Of a stretch of DNA of 5,961 nt, positions 1 through 5,961 are shown in pieces. The stretch's first letter is position 1, and each line of letters begins with the position of its first letter. Under the pieces are notes generated by a model that had not been told where the DNA came from, did no database searches, and saw only the letters and a program-made list of their open reading frames with translations. Origin of the DNA: Methanomassiliicoccales archaeon (GTDB lineage Archaea > Thermoplasmatota > Thermoplasmata > Methanomassiliicoccales > Methanomethylophilaceae); assembly GCA_900767505.1 (NCBI GenBank), contig CAAFZG010000071.1, positions 1 through 5,961 of the forward strand, given 5' to 3'. Position numbers and translations under genes: made by a program.

Positions 1-144
1 CCACTCTGACAACTTCAAATACCAGATCTCAGGAAGTGCCCCCGACCCAGGCGTTAATTATAGGATAGAATAGAGGAAACTGGTTCCGACCCGGACGAAG
101 CTGATGCCATCCATCCGGGGCGGATACCAGACAGCTTTATCGGT
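1..144. other. Leader region upstream of the UvrA-family gene, no recognisable gene
   Basis: No reading frame here can be assigned to a gene. One + frame is open from the window edge to a TAG at 71-73 (23 codons); it could be the tail of an upstream gene, but it is too short to recognise. The stretch 54-73 is AT-rich against a G+C-rich background, as expected of a promoter. Two small inverted repeats follow: TCCG/CGGA at 85-88 and 92-95, and ATCCG/CGGAT at 113-117 and 121-125, each with a three-base loop. They could form weak hairpins in a 5' leader, but they are short enough to be chance. Confidence 0.5.
54..62 (+). promoter_or_regulatory. Possible TATA box for the UvrA-family gene
   Basis: TTAATTATA is the most AT-rich stretch upstream of the gene and resembles an archaeal TATA element. 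Initiation about 25 bases downstream would fall near 84 and leave a leader of about 60 bases. There is no clear purine-rich BRE just before it. The same AT-rich patch could also serve a divergent gene outside the window. A weaker TTTAT at 136-140 would suit a nearly leaderless message starting around 164-166. Confidence 0.35.
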
Positions 145-2643
145 ATGGTCCCGAATCAAAGGTGCATGAACGGTCCATGTCCCGGCGGAAGGTGCATCGA
201 GGTCAGAGGTGCGAAGGTCCACAATCTGAAGGATGTCGATGTGGACATACCGCTGGGCAGGCTGGTGGGGATCGCCGGCGTCTCCGGATCGGGGAAGTCG
301 TCACTTGCTCTGGGCGTCCTCTACGCCGAAGGATCCCGCAGGTATCTGGAGGCCCTGTCCACGTACATGCGCAGGCGCATCTCGCAGTCCTCCGAGGCAT
401 CGGTGGACAGCGTGGACAATATGCCCGCGGCATTGGCCCTGCACCAGCGTCCCGCAGTTCCCGGAATCCGCAGCACGTTCGGGACCATGAGCGAGCTCCT
501 CAACGTCATCCGCCTGATGTTCTCCCGTCTTGGGACATACGTGTGCCCGAACGGCCACAGGGTCCCTCCGGACATACATACCGCCACGGACATGAGGATG
601 ATCTGTCCCGAATGCGGCGCACATTTCCTCTCCATGGGCGCGGAGGACTTCGCATTCAACAGCGGAGGGGCATGTCAGTCATGCTCCGGTACGGGCATCA
701 TCCGCGAGGTGGACGGGTCCAAGCTGGTCCCCGACGATTCCCTCACCCTCAGGGAGGGGGCGGTCACGGCATGGAACCAGACGGGGATCCAATGGATGTA
801 CCGCGTCGCGGGAGAGCTGGGGGTCAGGATGGACACCCCGTACAGGGACCTGACCGATGAGGAGAAGGACATCGTGATGAACGGCCCCGAGGTGCAGAGG
901 ATGGTCATGATACCGTCCAGCAACGGGAAGCTGTTCGAGCTCAATTGCACGTACAGGAACGCGTACCGCGCGGTGCGGGAGAACCTGTCGAAGGCCACCA
1001 CGGAGAAGGCCGTGGAGAAGGTGAACCGTTTCCTCACAACATGCAGATGCACATCGTGCGGCGGGACGAGGCTGAACGGGGAGGCGAGGTCCGTGACATT
1101 GGACGGGCTCACACTTCCCGAAGTATGCTCCATGCCGCTGGAGGACCTCGTCGGATGGATACACGGGGTCCCCGATTCCCTGGACGGCGCCGCCAGGCAG
1201 ATGGCGGAGCCGATGGTCGGCGTATTCGACGACATGGTGAACAGGCTGATGCAGCTCGGATTGGGGTATCTTTCACTGGACAGGGAGGGATCCACCCTGT
1301 CGACGGGAGAGAGGCAGAGGGTTCAGCTGGCGAGGTCCGTCCGCAGCCGTCTGACAGGCGCCCTGTATGTTCTGGACGAGCCGTCGATAGGGCTGCATCC
1401 CTCCAACGTGGAGGGGCTTTTGGGCGTCGTCCGCGATCTCATAGATGCGGGGAACACCGTGGTCATGGTGGATCACGACGTCAACGCCCTGAAGGAATGC
1501 GACATGCTCATCGAGATGGGCCCGGCCTCCGGGGAGAACGGCGGCACAGTGATATCGCAGGGCACGGTCGAAGAGGTCGGCAGGGACGTCGATTCCCTGA
1601 TCGGGCCGTACATCATCGGCACGGCCGATACGCGCATGAGGCAGAGGGCATCCAAGGAGTCGATGTTCGACATGGGTGCGATCTCCATGAGGACTACTGA
1701 CATCCACACGGTCCGTCCGCTGGATGTCAGGATACCCCGCGGAAGGCTGACAGTCGTGACGGGGGTATCGGGCTCCGGGAAGACGACGATGGTCTTGGAG
1801 AGTCTCGTCCCCGCGCTCAACGGCGATATGCCGCCGCATGTGGAATCGATAGACGCATGTGGCATCACCCGCGCTCTGCTGATCGATGCCACACCCATAG
1901 GTTCCAACGTCCGTTCCACGGTCGCCACCTACTCGGGCATACTGGACGACCTCAGGAGGATGTTCTCGTCTACCGAAACTGCCAAGGCCAAGGGTCTGAG
2001 GATCGGGGATTTCTCCTACAACACGGGATCGCTGAGATGCCCCGACTGCGACGGCACAGGTTCAGTGACATTGGACGTCCAGTTCCTTCCGGACGTGGAG
2101 GTGGAATGTCCCTCCTGCCGCGGGGGAAGGTACTCTGCCGATGCGAAGGCCATCAGATGGACATCGGGCACAGGGAGGACGTTCTCGCTGCCGGAGCTGA
2201 TGGGCATGACCGTGGAGAAGGCGATGACGGTCCTGGAGGGCACGAAGGCCTATCAGAGGCTGAAGGTGCTTTCCGAGATAGGCTTGGGATACCTCACGCT
2301 CGGTGAGGCCACGCCCACCCTCTCCGGAGGAGAGGCGCAGAGGCTGAAGCTCGCTTCGGAGATGGGAAGGTCGCAGAAGGACACGGTGTTCGTGTTCGAC
2401 GAGCCCACGATAGGCCTGCATCCTTCGGACGTCCGCACATTGGTGTCGGTGTTCGACAGCCTCCTCTCGTCGGGAGCGACGGTCGTGGTCATAGAGCATG
2501 ACCTCGACATGATCCGCAACGCGGACCACATCATCGATATGGGCCCCGGAGGAGGGGCCATGGGCGGAATGATCGTGGTGTCGGGCACTCCCGAGGATGT
2601 CGCAGACTGTCCCGACAGCGTCACTGGCAGGTACATCCGCTGA
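145..2643 (+). CDS. UvrA-family tandem ABC ATPase lacking the UvrB-binding domain (UvrA2/DrrC-like)
   Basis: Cytoplasmic DNA-damage-recognition-type ATPase of 832 residues; canonical UvrA is about 940. ATPase core 1 has Walker A GVSGSGKSS at 45-53, Gln101 in the Q-loop-like segment, signature LSTGE at 385-389, Walker B with D411-E412 and switch H444. Core 2 has Walker A GVSGSGKTT at 540-548, signature LSGGE at 727-731, D752-E753 and H785. Zinc-type Cys pairs are C154/C157 with C177/C180, C302/C305, and C632/C635 with C655/C658. Only about 20 residues separate C134 (CPNGH) from C154, where canonical UvrA carries the roughly 115-residue UvrB-binding domain. Family knowledge links such short forms to Deinococcus UvrA2 (damage tolerance) and Streptomyces DrrC (resistance to DNA-intercalating drugs); the role here is inferred. 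The frame has no ATG, GTG or TTG between the stop at 61-63 and ATG145. ATG145 has no ribosome binding site; ATG166 is the alternative, with AGGTG one base before it. Family homology begins near residue 18. No partner uvrB or uvrC is in view. Confidence 0.93.
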   Translation: MVPNQRCMNGPCPGGRCIEVRGAKVHNLKDVDVDIPLGRLVGIAGVSGSGKSSLALGVLYAEGSRRYLEALSTYMRRRISQSSEASVDSVDNMPAALALHQRPAVPGIRSTFGTMSELLNVIRLMFSRLGTYVCPNGHRVPPDIHTATDMRMICPECGAHFLSMGAEDFAFNSGGACQSCSGTGIIREVDGSKLVPDDSLTLREGAVTAWNQTGIQWMYRVAGELGVRMDTPYRDLTDEEKDIVMNGPEVQRMVMIPSSNGKLFELNCTYRNAYRAVRENLSKATTEKAVEKVNRFLTTCRCTSCGGTRLNGEARSVTLDGLTLPEVCSMPLEDLVGWIHGVPDSLDGAARQMAEPMVGVFDDMVNRLMQLGLGYLSLDREGSTLSTGERQRVQLARSVRSRLTGALYVLDEPSIGLHPSNVEGLLGVVRDLIDAGNTVVMVDHDVNALKECDMLIEMGPASGENGGTVISQGTVEEVGRDVDSLIGPYIIGTADTRMRQRASKESMFDMGAISMRTTDIHTVRPLDVRIPRGRLTVVTGVSGSGKTTMVLESLVPALNGDMPPHVESIDACGITRALLIDATPIGSNVRSTVATYSGILDDLRRMFSSTETAKAKGLRIGDFSYNTGSLRCPDCDGTGSVTLDVQFLPDVEVECPSCRGGRYSADAKAIRWTSGTGRTFSLPELMGMTVEKAMTVLEGTKAYQRLKVLSEIGLGYLTLGEATPTLSGGEAQRLKLASEMGRSQKDTVFVFDEPTIGLHPSDVRTLVSVFDSLLSSGATVVVIEHDLDMIRNADHIIDMGPGGGAMGGMIVVSGTPEDVADCPDSVTGRYIR

Positions 2644-2672
2644 CCCTTTCATTCGATGTGTCCATCCATCGC

Positions 2673-2680
2673 TTTATAAT
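2673..2680 (+). promoter_or_regulatory. Probable TATA box of cobN
   Basis: TTTATAAT lies 46 bases before the cobN start codon. Archaeal spacing puts initiation near 2702-2704, leaving a leader of about 24 bases that still includes the ribosome binding site at 2716-2723. A second AT-rich stretch, TTATATAT at 2698-2705 within the TATATAT region, would place initiation at the ATG itself and leave the ribosome binding site untranscribed, so I prefer the upstream box. Confidence 0.6.
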
Positions 2681-2692
2681 CACGGAACGACA

Positions 2693-2715
2693 TGGATTAT
2701 ATATCCAACCTGGAT
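2693..2715. promoter_or_regulatory. Possible operator: TGGAT/ATCCA inverted repeat over the predicted cobN transcription start
   Basis: TGGAT at 2693-2697 and ATCCA at 2703-2707 form a perfect 5-base inverted repeat with a 5-base spacer (TATAT). A third half-site, TGGAT at 2711-2715, makes a second inverted repeat with ATCCA across a 3-base gap. The predicted start near 2703 falls inside this element, a typical position for an archaeal repressor site. The arms are short and no regulator is visible, so this is a suggestion only. Confidence 0.3.
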
Positions 2716-2723
2716 GGTGATCC
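2716..2723 (+). promoter_or_regulatory. Ribosome binding site of cobN
   Basis: GGTGATCC is the exact complement of the GGATCACC segment near the 3' end of archaeal 16S rRNA. The GGTGAT core ends five bases before ATG2727. This fixes the start codon of the chelatase gene and contrasts with the poor site in front of the UvrA-family gene. Confidence 0.8.
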
Positions 2724-2726
2724 GCA

Positions 2727-5700
2727 ATGAAGTTCGTGCATATCTCAGTCGGGACCAAGGACAGCCATATGATGGACGCCGCGGTCAGGGCGGTACGTTC
2801 CGAAGGGATACGGGTGGATTTCAGCTGCTACAGCTCATCCGATATGGATGCGGACCCTGTCGAATTGTCGGAGATGCTGAGGGACGCGGCATCGGCCGAC
2901 ATCATCACCCTGAGGGTCCACGGCGACACCTCGTACTTCAAGAAGTTCGACCGTCTGGAGAAGGTCATCTCGGACTACGGCATATGCACGCTTCTGGACT
3001 GTACCGAGGACGACGTGACGGACTCGTACCGCAGGTTCTTCACGGGCACCGACGCGGAGCATGCCGACGGCATACTCCGTCTGGAGCTCGGAGGGGACGG
3101 GAACTACCGTTCGCTTCTGCTTTGGGCCGCGAAGCATTTCGACGGCCTGGACATCGACGTTCCCGATCCGGTGCATCCTCCCGCACAGGGGATATACCGT
3201 CCCGGAAGCGGATGTATCGAAATAGACGGCTACGTGGATTCGCTCGACCTGTCGAAACCGACGGTCGGGATATTCTTCTACCAGAGGCAGTGGGTTGCGG
3301 GCAACACGCGTCACGTCGACGCCCTGATATCCGAACTGGAATCCCTGGGCGCAAACGCCGTCCCCGTTTTCATGTACGCATCCCAGACCCGTGTCCCCGG
3401 CGCAAGGGGGGCCGCGGCCATAATGAGGGAGAGCCTCACCCGCGACGGACGTCCCGTCCTGGATGCGATAATCGAGCTCATGAGCTTCTCGCAGGTCCTC
3501 GTGGCGAATCCCGGATGCGGGGAGCAGGTCTCGGATGACAACTACTTCCTGGACTACGGGGTACCTGTCATCCATTCGATGGTGGGATGCCGTACCGCAG
3601 AGGATTGGAGGGAGGACATCAACGGTCTGACGGCATCCGAGATCGCCTATGACATAGCCCATCCCGAGTTCGACGGCCAGATAATCTCGGTCGCGTGCGG
3701 CAGCACCGGGCGGGACGCGGACGGATCCTTCACCGCGGAGCCATTGGAAGACCGCCCGCGCAGGGTGGCGGAGACGGCCGTGAACTGGGCGAGGCTCCGT
3801 CACAAGCCCAACGATGCAAGGAAGGTCGCCATCCTCCTGTACATGTACCCGCCCAAGACCGCCAACGCCGGCGGGGCATCGGGATTGGACACGTTCCGGA
3901 GCGTGGTCGCACTCCTCTCGAGGATGAGGGACGAGGGATACGACGTCGGGGACAGGATCCCCGAGACATCGTCCGAGCTGACGGACATGCTCCTCGCGGG
4001 CCTGACCAACGACAGCGATTGGATATCGGATGAAACGATCCGCTCGAGATCCCTCGATATGATCGGCAAGGGACAGTATGATGAATGGTATTCCGAACTG
4101 TCCGAAGCGGCAAGGCTCAGGATCGAGGACGGATGGGGGAAGCCTCCGGGGGATGTCCATGTGGTCGACTGCGAGATCGCCGTCCCCGGCATCATGTTCG
4201 GCAACGTGATGGTGGGGTTCCAGCCGGACAGGGGGAGGGACAGGCAATCCGATTATCACGATCCGGATTGCGTCATGCCCCATCAGTACCTCGCATTCTA
4301 CCGTTGGCTGAAGGACGATTTCGGAGCCGATGCCGTCATCCATGTCGGCACCCACGGGACATTGGAATGGCTCCCCGGGAAGAGCGTCGCGATGTCGTCC
4401 GACTGCTGTCCCGACTACGTGTTGGACTCGATCCCGGACATCTACCCGTACATAATCGGCAATCCGGGGGAGGGGATACAGGCCAAGAGGCGGGCTTCGG
4501 CGGTCATCGTGGACCATATGATCCCATCCATGACTCGTTCCGGAGGGTACGATGAGATAGATGAGCTTGAGGGCATCCTCCAGAACTACATGGGCGCGGA
4601 GACGCAGCTGCAGGAGGACAAGCGCGGTCTGATAAGGGCGAAGCTCAGGGAGCGCGTCTCGGACCTCGAACTGTACAACGATATCAGACTCTCTCCGGAT
4701 TGCACCGACGACGAGTTCGATTCGCGCATCGACGATCTGTATGATTACGTCGTGGATGTGAAGGAGAACCTGATCAAGGACGGCCTCCACGTTCTGGGCG
4801 ACGTCCCCGAAGGAAGGAGGCTGGAGGAGATGGTGTACTCGCTGACACGTATCGACAACGGAGACGTGCCGTCTCTGAGGGGAGCGGTCGCAGGGTACAT
4901 GGGCTATTCCGTCCCCGTCCTGAGGCAGGCGGCATCGGAAACGGACCTTGTCTCCGGGATGCTCAACGGGCAGATACTCGAATCGATAGAAGGGAGGACA
5001 GAGGGCCTGATTTCCTCCATGGCGGCGGAATGTTTCGACAGGGACCGGTGCATGGCGGTCCTATCCGATATGTTCCCGGGATACGGCAGCGATATGGGGG
5101 CATCCGTAGGCTTCGTATGCGATGTCCTGTACCCGTCTGTATGCGCGATGGGGAAGGAGATCGACAGCATCATCGGCGCGCTGGAAGGCTCATATGTGGA
5201 GCCGGGCCCGTCCGGATGCCCCACGCGCGGAAGGGCGCAGATCCTGCCGACGGGGAGGAACTTCTACTCCTTGGATCCCGATTCCATACCTTGGCATTCC
5301 AGCTGGGAGGTCGGGAGGAGGATGGCCGACCAGATGATCGAGCGCTTCAGAGAGGAGCACGGATCGTATCCCCGTAACGTCGGAATGGTGGTCTGGGCGA
5401 CGGACACCATGAAGACCGGCGGGGACGACATCGCGTACATCCTGTGGCTGATGGGCCTCCGCCCGGTATGGACTGGGTATGCTGGAAGGGTGAGGGACCT
5501 GGAGGTCATACCGGTGTCCGAGCTCGGAAGGCCCAGGGTGGATGTCACGCTGAGGATCAGCGGGCTGTTCAGGGACACATTCCCGAACATAGTGGAGATG
5601 ATCGACCGCGGAGTCCGCATGATATCGGGATTGGACGAGTCCGATGAGGACAACGCCCTGAGGGCGAACATGAGGGCCGACCTGGTGCGCCTGATATCCG

Positions 5701-5961
5701 AGGGGATCCCGGAGGATCAGGCGAGGGAGGAGGCATCCATCCGCATCTTCGGAGACGCTCCGGGAACATACGGCTCCGGAACGAACATCATCATAAGGAC
5801 GTCCGACTGGGACGATGTCTCGGACATAGGGCGCATCTACAGGAGCTACGGCGAGTTCGCCTACGGAGGCGGGAGGAAGGGCAGGAGGTCGTCCGAAGCG
5901 TTCGGGCGCAGATTGGGCGCATTGGAGGTCACGGTCAAGAACAGCGCATCCCGCGAGTACG
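2727..5961 (+). CDS. cobN: CobN/BchH-family cobaltochelatase large subunit, C-terminus beyond window
   Basis: Large porphyrinoid-binding subunit of an ATP-dependent metal chelatase; CobN inserts cobalt into a corrin precursor with an AAA+ motor pair (CobS/CobT, or ChlI/ChlD-type proteins in many archaea). The window shows 1078 codons with no stop; the family is usually about 1250 residues, so roughly 150-200 are missing. Family landmarks in order: GIFFYQRQWVAGNT at 181-194, LLYMYPPKTANAGG at 370-383, the VGFQPDRGR segment ending near 504, PHQYLAFYRWL at 518-528, the hallmark HVGTHGTLEWLPGK at 539-552 with H539, H543 and E547, NPGEG at 579-583 followed by QAKRR, and VVWATDTMKTGG at 888-899. 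The last visible residues, KNSASREY, match the family just before its conserved C-terminal segment. No signal peptide or membrane segment is seen. The start is set by GGTGATCC at 2716-2723. The neighbour upstream is a UvrA paralogue; no cobS, cobT, chlI or chlD is in view. Many archaea use CbiK/CbiX chelatases for cobalt, so the exact metal and tetrapyrrole are uncertain. BchH/ChlH is less likely in a methanogen-type context. Confidence 0.94.
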   Translation, partial: MKFVHISVGTKDSHMMDAAVRAVRSEGIRVDFSCYSSSDMDADPVELSEMLRDAASADIITLRVHGDTSYFKKFDRLEKVISDYGICTLLDCTEDDVTDSYRRFFTGTDAEHADGILRLELGGDGNYRSLLLWAAKHFDGLDIDVPDPVHPPAQGIYRPGSGCIEIDGYVDSLDLSKPTVGIFFYQRQWVAGNTRHVDALISELESLGANAVPVFMYASQTRVPGARGAAAIMRESLTRDGRPVLDAIIELMSFSQVLVANPGCGEQVSDDNYFLDYGVPVIHSMVGCRTAEDWREDINGLTASEIAYDIAHPEFDGQIISVACGSTGRDADGSFTAEPLEDRPRRVAETAVNWARLRHKPNDARKVAILLYMYPPKTANAGGASGLDTFRSVVALLSRMRDEGYDVGDRIPETSSELTDMLLAGLTNDSDWISDETIRSRSLDMIGKGQYDEWYSELSEAARLRIEDGWGKPPGDVHVVDCEIAVPGIMFGNVMVGFQPDRGRDRQSDYHDPDCVMPHQYLAFYRWLKDDFGADAVIHVGTHGTLEWLPGKSVAMSSDCCPDYVLDSIPDIYPYIIGNPGEGIQAKRRASAVIVDHMIPSMTRSGGYDEIDELEGILQNYMGAETQLQEDKRGLIRAKLRERVSDLELYNDIRLSPDCTDDEFDSRIDDLYDYVVDVKENLIKDGLHVLGDVPEGRRLEEMVYSLTRIDNGDVPSLRGAVAGYMGYSVPVLRQAASETDLVSGMLNGQILESIEGRTEGLISSMAAECFDRDRCMAVLSDMFPGYGSDMGASVGFVCDVLYPSVCAMGKEIDSIIGALEGSYVEPGPSGCPTRGRAQILPTGRNFYSLDPDSIPWHSSWEVGRRMADQMIERFREEHGSYPRNVGMVVWATDTMKTGGDDIAYILWLMGLRPVWTGYAGRVRDLEVIPVSELGRPRVDVTLRISGLFRDTFPNIVEMIDRGVRMISGLDESDEDNALRANMRADLVRLISEGIPEDQAREEASIRIFGDAPGTYGSGTNIIIRTSDWDDVSDIGRIYRSYGEFAYGGGRKGRRSSEAFGRRLGALEVTVKNSASREY

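Larger units (their letters stand above)
2644..2726. other. Intergenic region between the UvrA-family gene and cobN
   Basis: These 83 bases hold the cobN promoter elements. No stem-loop terminator follows the TGA at 2641-2643; the only pyrimidine-rich stretch (about 2644-2652) is short and weak, so transcription could read through from the upstream gene. TGGAT or its complement ATCCA occurs four times: 2664-2668, 2693-2697, 2703-2707 and 2711-2715. Confidence 0.6.

Noticed and set aside
2..169. Frame open from the edge to TAG at 71-73 and then on to TGA at 167-169, considered as a gene with pyrrolysine at the TAG
   Set aside because: Pyrrolysine use is known in Methanomassiliicoccales, but the peptide on either side of the TAG is unrecognisable and the second part overlaps the UvrA-family start. 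There is no evidence beyond the open frame.
159..197. Direct repeat AAGGTGCAT at 159-167 and 189-197
   Set aside because: Nine bases in coding sequence, arising from two similar Arg-Cys codon runs; no sign of a mobile element or duplication.
675..1295. 206-codon - strand frame opposite the UvrA-family gene, with other antisense frames nearby
   Set aside because: The sense strand carries conserved UvrA motifs across the same positions; the antisense peptide has no recognisable motif or supporting ribosome binding site.
2698..2705. TTATATAT as the main cobN TATA box
   Set aside because: It would put the transcription start at the ATG, leaving the strong GGTGATCC ribosome binding site out of the message. 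The upstream TTTATAAT fits better.
2597..3538. 313-codon + strand frame bridging the two genes
   Set aside because: It overlaps the end of the UvrA-family gene and the start of cobN in another frame, has low-complexity Arg/Gly-rich sequence and no family resemblance.
2835..4790. 651-codon open frame on the - strand, inside cobN
   Set aside because: It is exactly in codon register with cobN, so its stops would need TTA, CTA or TCA codons in cobN, which are rare in this G+C-rich sequence. Its translation is rich in Arg, Val and His with no recognisable domain, while the + strand matches CobN throughout.

Overview
The window holds two large genes on the + strand and almost nothing else. It looks archaeal, and my best guess is a G+C-rich Thermoplasmata methanogen of the Methanomassiliicoccales type. 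The reasons are archaeal-style TATA boxes instead of bacterial -35/-10 elements, a GGTGATCC ribosome binding site matching the archaeal 16S 3' end, heavy use of AGG for arginine, and a CobN-type chelatase subunit. The lineage is inference; no rRNA or lineage-specific marker is present.

Positions 1-144 are a leader without a recognisable gene. They contain an AT-rich TATA-like patch and two tiny inverted repeats. Positions 145-2643 encode an 832-residue UvrA-family tandem ABC ATPase. It keeps the zinc-binding Cys pairs and both ATPase cores but lacks the UvrB-binding domain, so it belongs with UvrA2/DrrC-like paralogues and not with the housekeeping excinuclease subunit. Its second composite ATP site carries two non-consensus residues, and it begins with a short Cys-rich extension.

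Positions 2644-2726 are an 83-base intergenic region with a TATA box, a TGGAT/ATCCA inverted repeat across the predicted transcription start, and a strong ribosome binding site. From 2727 to the window edge runs a CobN/BchH-family metal-chelatase large subunit: 1078 codons with no stop, so the C-terminal part is outside the window. It is the largest gene here and is clear from several family motifs.

The two genes are co-directional, but the second appears to have its own promoter, so a shared operon is not established. I see no CRISPR array, mobile element, tRNA, rRNA or convincing new system. The points most worth a second look are the asymmetric ATP site of the UvrA paralogue, its Cys-rich start, and the possible operator in front of cobN.
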